A DNA stretch of 7,820 bases from Alphaproteobacteria bacterium (GCA_030639035.1 DAOWDM010000178.1:1-7820), one strand, 5' to 3'. Numbered from the stretch's first letter, positions 1 to 6,270 are shown. Translations and numbers: made by a program. Notes: a model not told the origin generated them from the sequence alone.

Positions 1-307
1 CATTAAAAAGACGGAAAATTGTCTTTTTTATAATTTCAGCTTTGCCTTCAGGAGTTGCTTGCAGTTCAGGGTATTCCTCTAAAACAGTCGTTATAGTTGG
101 GCGTTTTTCTTTTTTAGAAATATATTTAAATGCCTCAACATAAAGATTTTCTTTCCCGCCAAAATGATAGTGAATGCTGCCAAGATTTACATTTGCTTTC
201 TCAGCAATCATTCTAGTGCTTACACTATCAAAACCATGCTCCGCAAAAAGCTCTCCAGCAGTAAAGAGCAAAGCTAGTTTAGTGTCGTCTGTTGTTGTTT
301 TTGACAT
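1..307 (-). CDS. TetR/AcrR-family transcriptional repressor (C-terminus beyond the window)
   Basis: The first 102 residues are visible; the rest lies before position 1. The start MSKTTTDD is an ATG at 307-305, preceded by AAAGG about 8 nt upstream. Residues 8-55 are a typical TetR DNA-binding domain: an initial helix (LALLFTAGELFAEHGF), then the helix-turn-helix with TRMIAEKANVNLGSIHYHFG at 31-50, where the SIHYHFGGKENLY end is the family hallmark. The following segment (about 65-102) begins the ligand-binding domain, which is too short here to suggest an inducer. The gene is divergent from a membrane-fusion protein and RND pump operon, the usual arrangement for a local repressor of drug efflux. 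I infer that it represses the pump and its own promoter and is released by a pump substrate. Family assignment is secure; target and ligand are inferred from position. Confidence 0.93.
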   Translation of the reverse strand, partial: MSKTTTDDTKLALLFTAGELFAEHGFDSVSTRMIAEKANVNLGSIHYHFGGKENLYVEAFKYISKKEKRPTITTVLEEYPELQATPEGKAEIIKKTIFRLFN

Positions 308-324
308 TTCGCAACCTTTAGCTG

Positions 325-344
325 TAAGTCAATCGTATGACTTA
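325..344. promoter_or_regulatory. Candidate TetR operator: TAAGTCA-N6-TGACTTA
   Basis: Perfect inverted repeat with 7-bp arms (325-331 and 338-344) and a 6-bp spacer, 20 bp overall, within the usual size range for TetR-family operators. It abuts the -10 box of the repressor promoter and covers the predicted start site, so binding there would block the repressor's own transcription. It is about 30 bp upstream of the pump operon's -35 candidate, so control of the pump from this site alone is less certain. The symmetry is seen directly; the operator role is inferred. Confidence 0.5.
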
Positions 345-373
345 AGTATAATTCACTCGACCGACCAAATCAA
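345..373 (-). promoter_or_regulatory. Sigma70-type promoter for the TetR-family gene
   Basis: On the minus strand a -35 box TTGATT (373-368) and a -10 box TATACT (350-345) are separated by exactly 17 bp. Predicted transcription start is near 338, about 30 bp before the repressor ATG. An imperfect palindrome (ACTCGA at 355-360 and TCAAGT at 370-375, one mismatch) overlaps the -35 and spacer, and the spacer also holds the tandem GACCGACC. Either could be an extra operator. Confidence 0.6.
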
Positions 374-374
374 G

Positions 375-414
375 TTGTTTCTTATTTTTTTATGTAGTAT
401 ATATAGAATATAAT
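375..414 (+). promoter_or_regulatory. Candidate promoter(s) of the efflux operon
   Basis: Two overlapping readings exist. TTGTTT (375-380) with TATATA (398-403) has a 17-bp spacer. A perfect TATAAT lies at 409-414, but only a T-run sits at the expected -35 distance. The region is back to back with the repressor promoter, whose -35 is at 368-373. If TATAAT is used, transcription begins near 420-422, at the first base of the palindrome at 420-463. Confidence 0.5.
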
Positions 415-419
415 GAGAT

Positions 420-463
420 TAATTGCCATTGTGAGGAGCATAGCGACGTGGTAATGACAATTA
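420..463. repeat. 44-bp imperfect palindrome, degenerate dispersed-repeat type
   Basis: Arms TAATTGCCATT (420-430) and AATGACAATTA (453-463) match over 11 bp with one mismatch. The centre (431-452) reads GTGAGGAGCATAGCGACGTG plus GT. This resembles the palindromic repeats with a CATTGCGAGGAGC...GCGACGTGGCAATG pattern that I recall as dispersed intergenic copies in several bacterial genomes, spirochaetes among them; this copy looks degenerate. It lies in the pump operon leader, downstream of the promoter and upstream of the ribosome-binding site. I see no second copy in the window. Confidence 0.6.
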
Positions 464-471
464 GGAAAATG

Positions 472-488
472 TTAGGAATTATTAGTTG
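472..488 (+). promoter_or_regulatory. Ribosome-binding site deciding a TTG start
   Basis: TTAGGAA (472-478) lies about 7 nt before TTG at 486. The codon just before the TTG in frame is TAG (483-485), so no start further upstream is possible in this frame. The next residues, MKYKIAYILI, form the expected N-terminal membrane anchor. A second TTAGGAA copy at 461-467 precedes an ATG at 469 that opens a six-codon frame. Confidence 0.7.
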
Positions 489-1622
489 AAGTATAAAATA
501 GCATATATTTTAATCGCCATTATAGCAGTTGCAGCTGCGGTTTTTGTTCTTCGAGACAGCCGTTTGCAAAAAGACAAAACGGCACTTGATGAATTACATT
601 TTGTTACTGTAGCCCCTGTTGTTCTCCATGAGTTTCGTGATAATTTTAATGCTGTTGGTACTTTGAAAGCACAAACAATAAGCCTTCTTAGCCCAAAGAT
701 TGCAGGAACTATAACCAGTGTTATAGTTGATATTGGCGATAAGGTTAAGTCAGGTGAAGCTGTTATAAAATTGGACAATGCGAGTTTTAAGCTCGTAGTA
801 AAACAAACTCGGGCAACACTGATAGCAACGGAAACGGCAGTTTCATTGTCTAATGTCCAATTTAGGCAGGCAAAAAGAGAATACAATCGAGCTGTCAAGC
901 TCATAGCAGAAAAAACCATTTCACAAAGTAATTTTGAAACAGTAGAGACGGCTTATGAAACTTCACAAAAAGCCGTATCTTCCGCAAAAGCCCAGCATAA
1001 TCAGGCAAAAGCGACATTAGGACTAGCTCTTGAAAATCTGAAAAACACAAGTGTTTGCTCTCCGATTGACGGCATTGTGGTGGAAAGAAACGCTGAAATC
1101 GGACAAGGTGTTGCTTCGGGAATGATACTTTTGCGTATTGTAAATCAAACGTCTTTAAGGACTGACATCAATTTACCTGAAATCGATTTTGAACGCATCA
1201 GCAAAGGAATCCCTGCGGTTATAACGGTAGACTCTTTTTCTAAACAGGAATTCTATGGAAAAGTAACAGTTATCAACCCAATGATAGACCAAAAAACACG
1301 CACTTTTCGTGTAAGAATAGAAATTTCAAACCCATCAGAAAAGTTGGTGGACGGAATGTTTGTCAGGGTAAAACTATCAGCAAAGAAAAGAATGACTCTT
1401 GCTGTTCCACGCACTGCTTTACAGCACTTATCAGGAAGTGGAACATTTTATGTGTTTGTAATAAATAAAAACAAGGCTTTCAAACGAGCAGTAAAAATTG
1501 GAGCAACAAACAACCAATATGCCGAAGTGCTGGAAGGTCTAACCAAAAACGAAAAAGTAGTTACAAGCGGAGCTGGAAAATTAAGATCTGGTGTTAAAGT
1601 AAATGTACAGCAAAAAGAGTAA
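486..1622 (+). CDS. RND efflux periplasmic adaptor subunit (membrane fusion protein, HlyD/AcrA family)
   Basis: This 378-residue protein bridges an inner-membrane RND pump to an outer-membrane channel. Residues 3-22 (KIAYILIAIIAVAAAVFVLR region) are a single N-terminal membrane anchor; there is no lipobox cysteine, so it should be membrane-anchored rather than a lipoprotein. The first lipoyl half is at about 66-97 (SPKIAGTITSVIVDIGDKVK), followed by an alpha-helical hairpin (about 100-186). The second lipoyl half is at about 189-218 (CSPIDGIVVERNAEIGQGV). A beta-barrel follows (about 225-300, with MIDQKTRTFRVRIEI), then the membrane-proximal domain (about 305-375, with VPRTAL). The length is normal for the family. 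Translation starts at TTG. The stop is 3 nt before the RND gene's ATG, so the two are co-transcribed. The specific substrate cannot be read from the sequence. Confidence 0.93.
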   Translation: MKYKIAYILIAIIAVAAAVFVLRDSRLQKDKTALDELHFVTVAPVVLHEFRDNFNAVGTLKAQTISLLSPKIAGTITSVIVDIGDKVKSGEAVIKLDNASFKLVVKQTRATLIATETAVSLSNVQFRQAKREYNRAVKLIAEKTISQSNFETVETAYETSQKAVSSAKAQHNQAKATLGLALENLKNTSVCSPIDGIVVERNAEIGQGVASGMILLRIVNQTSLRTDINLPEIDFERISKGIPAVITVDSFSKQEFYGKVTVINPMIDQKTRTFRVRIEISNPSEKLVDGMFVRVKLSAKKRMTLAVPRTALQHLSGSGTFYVFVINKNKAFKRAVKIGATNNQYAEVLEGLTKNEKVVTSGAGKLRSGVKVNVQQKE

Positions 1623-1625
1623 CAA

Positions 1626-4600
1626 ATGAATTTACCAAGAATATCTGTTTATAGACCTGTTACTATTGTTATGATTTTTGCTGCTATTACTTTGCTTGGC
1701 AGTGTAGCGTTTTTAAGGCTTAATCTGGACTTGCTTCCTGATATAGAACCGCCTGCCGCTAGTGTTATTACTGTTTATCCAGGGGCTTCTGCCTCTGATG
1801 TTGAGTCAGAAGTAACAAAATATCTTGAAGATAATCTTTCCACTACTCCTAATCTTGATAAGCTGGAATCAAAATCAAAAGACAATCTGTCTATCATCAA
1901 CTGCGTATTTAACTGGGGTACAAATCTTGATGTTGCAGTTAATGATATTCGAGAAAAAATAGACCTTGCTAAACCAGATGTTGCCGATGGTGCGAAAAAT
2001 CCATTTATTTTTAAATTCAGCAGCTCCATGGTGCCAGCTCTTGTTGTCGTTGTTACAGCTAAAGAAAGCCGACCAGATTTATACAGAATAGTTGACAAGC
2101 AAATAGCCGACCCTCTTAAACGAGTCCCTGGTGTCGGCGCAATTCTTTATGAAGGAGGGCTTGAGCGGCAAATAAATATCCATTTTGACCGTGAAAAGCT
2201 AGAGGTTTATAATCTTTCTGTACAGCAAATCAGAAAAGTTTTAGCAGCAGAAAACCTCGACCTTCCAGCAGGAACTGTTAAAGTTGGAAAGCAAGAACTT
2301 CAGCTTCGTGTAGCAGGACGTTTCCAAAATGCAGAAGAAATTGCCAACACAGTAATCAGCCGTTCAGGTAATGCTCTAGTGCGTCTTAAAGATATTGCTG
2401 AAGTAAAAGATACTCATGAAGAACCAAGACAATGGGGCTGGGGAAACGGCACTCTAGGAATGGTTATAATTATCCGAAAGCAGTCAGGAGCTAATACAGT
2501 AAATGTAATAAATGCTCTAAAAGAACGCCTTGAAACATTAAAGAATGAAGTGCCGTCAGATATTTCTATTCATGTGGTTCTTGATAACTCTGACCATATT
2601 TATACCATGATAAATAATCTTGCTGAAACGGCAGCTGTCGGTGGGATTCTGGTTATTCTCGTGTGTTTTTTATTTCTCAGGCGGTTTAGTTCCAGTCTTG
2701 TCGTTACGCTTGCGATTCCTTTTTCTGTTATTATAGCTTTTATAGGTCTTTTTGCTATGGGATACACAATTAACGTGATTTCCCTGATGAGCCTTGCTAT
2801 TGCTGTTGGAATGGTGGTTGATGATTCTATAGTAGTGTTGGAAAACATTGTACGACATATTGACAAAGAAAAAGAAACTCCTAAACAAGCAGCCATTAAC
2901 GGAACATCAGAAGTCAGCATGGCTGTAATAGCCTCAACTCTGACAATTGTAGCTGTATTTGCTCCTTTATTATTTATAAAAGGTATTGCAGGAATCATAT
3001 TTGGACAACTGGCATTTATAATTTTAGTTACAATTCTTGCTTCACTTTTTATTTCGCTGACACTAACTCCTATGGCTTCCTCTTACTTACTCCGTCCTCA
3101 AAAAGAACAGCAAAAAAACCGTGTTTTTGAATGGAGTGGAAAACTACTTGGCAGAATTGATGTATTTTATGCTCATTGCATTGAATTGGTGTTACGCAAT
3201 AGCAAGAAATTTCTTTCAATGTTTGCTGGTGTGTTTTTGGGAAGCTTGGCTCTTATTCCTTTGATAGGAGTTGAATTCCTACCAGAAATAGATTCTGGAG
3301 AAATTGAAATCGTTATTGAATTACCAGAAGGAACTCGTGGAGAAGAAACTGCAAAAACAACAAAAAAAGTCCTAGATATGTATCAGGAACTACCTGAACT
3401 AAAAGTATTCTACGGTTTGGCAGGGCAAAGTAAAAAAGGGTTGTTAAGTGCTCTTGGCTTTAGTGAAGGCACAAATATAGGACGTACAGGAGCAAGGCTT
3501 GTTTCCAAAGAAAAACGCAGTCGCTCGGCAAAAGAAGTAGCAGCAGAAATCCGACCGCAAGTAATCGCTTTGTCAGAAATAGAAAATGTCAGTATTCGGG
3601 CAATTAGCGTTATTCAAAAACTATTCTTTGGAGGTGGTTGTCCTATCAGTATAGAAGTGCTTGGTCATAACATTGAAGACACTAACAAAATAGCTGAAGA
3701 AATCCGCAGTATTGTCAAATCAACACAAGGCACAGTAGATGTTTCTATTAGCAGAAAAAATCCACGACCAGAGATTCATGTTCTACTAGACAGAGACAAA
3801 ACAGCTCTTCTTGGATTAAATACAGCAATTGTTGCTGATGCACTTAGAACCAACTATTACGGATTTGATGATACAAAATTTAGAAAAGCAGGAGACGATT
3901 TTGAAATAGAACTCAGGCTCAAAGAAGAACAAAGAAAAAGCATTCATGAAATCGGAGAAACTCCTATAACTACACTTACAGGTCAAATCATCAAACTCCG
4001 AAGCATAGCCTCCATACAAGAAGCAACAGGACCTGTAGAAATCGAGCGGAAAAATCGGGTAAGAGTAGTTAAAGTTTTAGCTGGACTTCATGGAAGAATT
4101 CTTGGAGATGTTGTTAGTGATATTAAAACAAAATTAGCTTCTATTGAACTCCCTGCTGGAGTGTCTGTTGAATGGAGTGGAGACGTAGAAGAGCAGCGAA
4201 AAGCTTTTAATGATTTAACTCTACTTTTGATTTTAGGAATAGCTCTTGTCTATATGGTCATGGCTGGAGAATTTGAGGATTTTATTGACCCGTTTATTAT
4301 AATGTTTTCAGTTCCTTTTGCCTTTGTTGGAGTAATTTGGGCATTTGTATTTACAGCTACACCTCTTAATTTAATGAGTTTTATAGGTATAATTATGCTT
4401 ATGGGAATTGTGGTTAAAAATGCTATCGTTTTAATAGACTACATCAAGCAATTAAGAAAACGTGGAATGGGTCTGCATGAAGCTATTGTTACTGGGGGAA
4501 AAACCCGTTTACGTCCTGTACTAATGACAAGTTTTACAACAATATTCGGAATGGTTCCTCTAGCTTTTTCAAAAGGAGAAGGTTCTGAAATATGGAACAC

Positions 4601-4700
4601 CTTAGGCATTACTGTAATAGGCGGACTAATAGTCAGCGGAATTGTAACACTGCTTCTAATTCCCCTAGTTTATTCTCTAGTCCACCAAAACAGAAAATAA
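1626..4700 (+). CDS. RND multidrug efflux transporter, HAE1 (AcrB/MexB-like) family permease
   Basis: This 1024-residue inner-membrane proton antiporter is of normal family length (about 1000-1050). It opens with the typical MNLPRISVYRPVTIVMIFAA and the first membrane helix (about 10-30). The first periplasmic porter loop follows (about 35-330, with YPGASASDVE early in it), then membrane helices 2-6 (about 330-480). The TM4 proton-relay pair is intact in VGMVVDDSIVVLEN (Asp399, Asp400). The second half has TM7 near 520-540 followed by GVEFLPEID, a second porter loop, and TM8-12 (about 865-1020). The conserved TM10 lysine is Lys931 in GIVVKNAIVLIDY. The acidic pair places it in the drug/hydrophobe group rather than the metal-exporting group. 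The start lies 3 nt after the adaptor stop, with AAAGAG (1614-1619) as a modest ribosome-binding site. No outer-membrane channel gene follows. I see no frameshift. Confidence 0.95.
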   Translation: MNLPRISVYRPVTIVMIFAAITLLGSVAFLRLNLDLLPDIEPPAASVITVYPGASASDVESEVTKYLEDNLSTTPNLDKLESKSKDNLSIINCVFNWGTNLDVAVNDIREKIDLAKPDVADGAKNPFIFKFSSSMVPALVVVVTAKESRPDLYRIVDKQIADPLKRVPGVGAILYEGGLERQINIHFDREKLEVYNLSVQQIRKVLAAENLDLPAGTVKVGKQELQLRVAGRFQNAEEIANTVISRSGNALVRLKDIAEVKDTHEEPRQWGWGNGTLGMVIIIRKQSGANTVNVINALKERLETLKNEVPSDISIHVVLDNSDHIYTMINNLAETAAVGGILVILVCFLFLRRFSSSLVVTLAIPFSVIIAFIGLFAMGYTINVISLMSLAIAVGMVVDDSIVVLENIVRHIDKEKETPKQAAINGTSEVSMAVIASTLTIVAVFAPLLFIKGIAGIIFGQLAFIILVTILASLFISLTLTPMASSYLLRPQKEQQKNRVFEWSGKLLGRIDVFYAHCIELVLRNSKKFLSMFAGVFLGSLALIPLIGVEFLPEIDSGEIEIVIELPEGTRGEETAKTTKKVLDMYQELPELKVFYGLAGQSKKGLLSALGFSEGTNIGRTGARLVSKEKRSRSAKEVAAEIRPQVIALSEIENVSIRAISVIQKLFFGGGCPISIEVLGHNIEDTNKIAEEIRSIVKSTQGTVDVSISRKNPRPEIHVLLDRDKTALLGLNTAIVADALRTNYYGFDDTKFRKAGDDFEIELRLKEEQRKSIHEIGETPITTLTGQIIKLRSIASIQEATGPVEIERKNRVRVVKVLAGLHGRILGDVVSDIKTKLASIELPAGVSVEWSGDVEEQRKAFNDLTLLLILGIALVYMVMAGEFEDFIDPFIIMFSVPFAFVGVIWAFVFTATPLNLMSFIGIIMLMGIVVKNAIVLIDYIKQLRKRGMGLHEAIVTGGKTRLRPVLMTSFTTIFGMVPLAFSKGEGSEIWNTLGITVIGGLIVSGIVTLLLIPLVYSLVHQNRK

Positions 4701-4768
4701 CGTATCTTAAATCCCGCTTTACATCTGCTAATGAATTCTGCTAAAGTTTTGGTTAGAGGGAATGGTTT

Positions 4769-4911
4769 TGTGTTTTTGGAAACCTAATGAAATCAACGGT
4801 TTTGGTGGATTAGTTGTTAATCCCTGTCTCTCCGCCACCCTGCTTCGCCAAGGCTTCGCAGTGTTGCATAACCCATTGATTTCATTATATATTTTGTTTT
4901 CCAAAAGCACA
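4769..4911. repeat. 143-bp element bounded by long imperfect inverted arms
   Basis: The left arm (4769-4799) contains TGTG, TTTTGGAAA (4774-4782) and TAATGAAATCAA (4785-4796). The right arm (4873-4911) has the reverse complements in mirror order: TTGATTTCATTA (4876-4887, perfect 12 bp), TTTCCAAAA (4898-4906) and CACA (4908-4911). The right arm carries about 8 extra bases between its two blocks. The roughly 73-bp centre holds a tRNA-Ser 3'-end match, the hairpin GGATTA/TAATCC (4807-4823), and two GCTTCGC copies (4842-4848, 4853-4859). It is the main structured content of the 294-bp gap between the pump gene and the next gene. It could be an attachment region with recombinase arm sites, a miniature mobile element, or a structured RNA. 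The arms are directly visible; the role is unknown. Confidence 0.6.
4819..4837 (+). other. tRNA-Ser 3'-end fragment, probable attachment-site core
   Basis: AATCCCTGTCTCTCCGCCA reads as the 3' half of a tRNA T-stem (CCCTG), a 7-nt acceptor strand (TCTCTCC), discriminator G and encoded CCA, the pattern of tRNA-Ser 3' ends. Upstream the match stops: the expected T-loop and 5' T-stem are replaced by TTAGTTGT, and no D-arm, anticodon arm or variable arm is present, so this is not a functional tRNA. Tyrosine recombinases commonly use tRNA 3' ends as attachment cores, and a recombinase remnant lies 1 kb downstream. I infer an att site left by an integrated element. Confidence 0.55.
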
Positions 4912-4994
4912 GATATTTAGAACTGCTAAAGTCTGGTGCTAAAGTCATGTCGAATCACGTGCGTTTACATCTTATAGAATAAGAGAAATGAAAA

Positions 4995-5846
4995 ATGAGA
5001 AAAAAACATGCTCAAACACCAAAGCCAGTGAATTTATCTTTTGAGTTTAAACCTCCAGATGGCGTTACCGCAACAGCAACATTCAAGCAGTCTGGAGAGA
5101 TTGTTTTTACTGATGAAAAAGGAAAAGAGATTGTTCCAGATTATATGGAACGCTCCACCAATTATGATCGTTCAAAAGGACCAAAAATTCAAGGACGGCA
5201 CAAACAAATTAACAGTTTAGCTACAATTGGTGGGCTTAAAGAACTGACACGGTACGATTCAATTTTCGTTATAGATACGAACACTAAAATAGTTGATGGC
5301 AACCAGATTTCCGTTGCATGTTTTATGTGTTGCAGACTTGTCATAGAAGAAGAGAGATTTAGAGTTGAATATGAAGAAAAACTCAATCTTTACGAATTCC
5401 ACAATATTGAAGGTAATCCTGAGCTTTTCTCTATTCTAAAAGTCGTAAATGACATTTTAAATTCAACAAAGAATCAAACTGAGTTTAAAATCGCTATTGT
5501 AACGGATACTGAGCTTGGTTCTCATGACAACATTAATTCACGAATGACACCAATATATGGGCATCACTATTTGCCAAACGGCTTTACACTTTTATATGCT
5601 AGCTCAGACACTGGTAAAGAGGTGCTGAATTGTCTTTTACGTTCTTGTGATAAGGAGGCAGATAATTACTTTAAATACTTGAAACAGGGAACTATTAAAG
5701 ATTCTGAATTTAGAGTATTTCCTGAATATAATTCAGTAAAATATCGTTATTTGTTCCGTACTGATTGGTGGATAGAAAACCCAATAATCGAAGATATTGG
5801 TATTGTTGACGGAACCAAGTACACGGTTTATGAGAGGGAATCATAA
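4995..5846 (+). CDS. Hypothetical protein, 283 aa, family not recognised
   Basis: The start is an ATG with the weak ribosome-binding sequence AAGAGA (4981-4986) upstream. I do not recognise the family. There is no signal peptide or membrane segment, so it should be cytoplasmic. Residues 1-70 are polar and lysine-rich with short strand-like pieces (TATATFKQSGEIVFTD). From 88 on, the predicted order is strand ending in Asp94 (SIFVIDTN), strand (ISVACFMCCRLV), strand (RFRVEYEE), helix (about 141-158), strand ending in Asp171 (FKIAIVTDTEL), strand ending near Asp205 (GFTLLYASSD), then a helix with acidic residues 219-223. That order with acidic strand ends is compatible with an RNase H-like fold, but this is inference only. 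The tail is aromatic-rich (RYLFRTDWWIENP). It lies between an attachment-like site and a recombinase remnant, so it is probably cargo of a decayed mobile element. It is intact, suggesting recent acquisition or selection. Confidence 0.75.
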   Translation: MRKKHAQTPKPVNLSFEFKPPDGVTATATFKQSGEIVFTDEKGKEIVPDYMERSTNYDRSKGPKIQGRHKQINSLATIGGLKELTRYDSIFVIDTNTKIVDGNQISVACFMCCRLVIEEERFRVEYEEKLNLYEFHNIEGNPELFSILKVVNDILNSTKNQTEFKIAIVTDTELGSHDNINSRMTPIYGHHYLPNGFTLLYASSDTGKEVLNCLLRSCDKEADNYFKYLKQGTIKDSEFRVFPEYNSVKYRYLFRTDWWIENPIIEDIGIVDGTKYTVYERES

Positions 5847-5871
5847 AAGAATAAAAGAGATGTATTCTGAT

Positions 5872-6246
5872 GCCAGCCACAGAATTATCCCAATCCACCC
5901 GAAGTTAAAAGAAGCTGGATTTATGGAATATGTTGCTTCTATAAAAGAGCGAGGAGAAAAGCATCTTTTCCCAGAACTCCCCCGTGATAAATACGGCAAC
6001 TATTCAAGCATCTACTCAAAATGGTTCTGGCGTTTCTTACGCAGCGTTGAAGCCAAAACCGAAAAAACCTCCTTCCACTCCTTCCGCCACAATTTCCGAG
6101 ACGCAATGAGAGAAGCCGAAATCTAGCCCTAGGAGGCTGGGAAGGCTGACGCAATTTAAGGCTCAGGCGTAAGCATAAAAAAACTCAATGAAGCTATCTG
6201 CAAGATTGAATATGAGGGTGTTAATTTGAAGCATTTAGCGGTGTAA
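5872..6246 (+). pseudogene. C-terminal remnant of a tyrosine recombinase (phage-type integrase)
   Basis: An integrase-like reading begins at ASHRIIPIHPKLKEAGFMEYV (5872 on) and continues through LFPELPRDKYGNYSSIYSKW to the active-site box HSFRHNFRD, whose HxxR begins at 6076. After AEI the frame hits TAG (6124), TAG (6130) and TAA (6157), yet it still encodes a convincing family C-terminus, GSGVSIKKLNEAICKIEY, ending at TAA 6244-6246. The expected LGGWEG appears in another frame around 6128-6145. This means one indel near 6124 and a second near 6143 restoring frame, probably with some codons lost. The stop at 6157 sits where the family has the catalytic tyrosine just before GSG. The N-terminal two thirds, including the first catalytic arginine region, are absent, so it cannot be active. 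An ATG at 5797 opens a longer frame, but its first 25 residues overlap the preceding gene and show no recombinase similarity. Confidence 0.85.
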
Positions 6247-6270
6247 GTTTTTGGTGCTTTTTGCTAAGTT

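Larger units (their letters stand above)
4725..4945 (+). repeat. Dispersed TGCTAAAGT direct repeats around the inverted-repeat element
   Basis: TGCTAAAGT occurs at 4739-4747, 4924-4932 and 4937-4945, with a partial TGCTAA at 4725-4730. The outer copies share a longer context, CTGCTAAAGT at 4738 and 4923, on either side of the 4769-4911 element. The last two copies are in 13-bp tandem (TGCTAAAGTC at 4924 and 4937). They could be protein-binding repeats or the trace of a duplication. No function can be assigned from sequence alone. Confidence 0.45.

Noticed and set aside
174..413. Plus-strand 79-codon open frame over the repressor start and promoter region
   Set aside because: It is antisense to a clear TetR N-terminus and runs through the divergent promoters; the translation has no recognisable features.
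1775..4019. Several minus-strand open frames inside the RND gene (1775-2098, 2600-2998, 2670-2888, 3816-4019) and one inside the adaptor gene (482-919)
   Set aside because: All are antisense shadows of well-supported coding sequence, with no family motifs.
4701..4768. Intrinsic terminator after the pump gene
   Set aside because: No GC-rich hairpin followed by a T-run is visible on the plus strand.
4819..4837. Functional tRNA gene
   Set aside because: Only the 3' tail is present; no D-arm, anticodon arm or paired T-stem can be drawn.
4728..4910. Minus-strand 60-codon frame containing SRVAERQG
   Set aside because: The AERQG-like stretch is the conceptual translation of the complement of a tRNA-Ser 3' end, a common false gene call. 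The frame also runs through the inverted-repeat arms.
4769..4911. Integron attC site
   Set aside because: The inverted arms prompted the check, but no RYYYAAC/GTTRRRY core pair is found at the arm ends.
5189..6154. Minus-strand open frames at 5189-5386, 5710-5898 and 5939-6154
   Set aside because: They lie opposite the 283-aa gene or the recombinase remnant, whose plus-strand readings are better supported.
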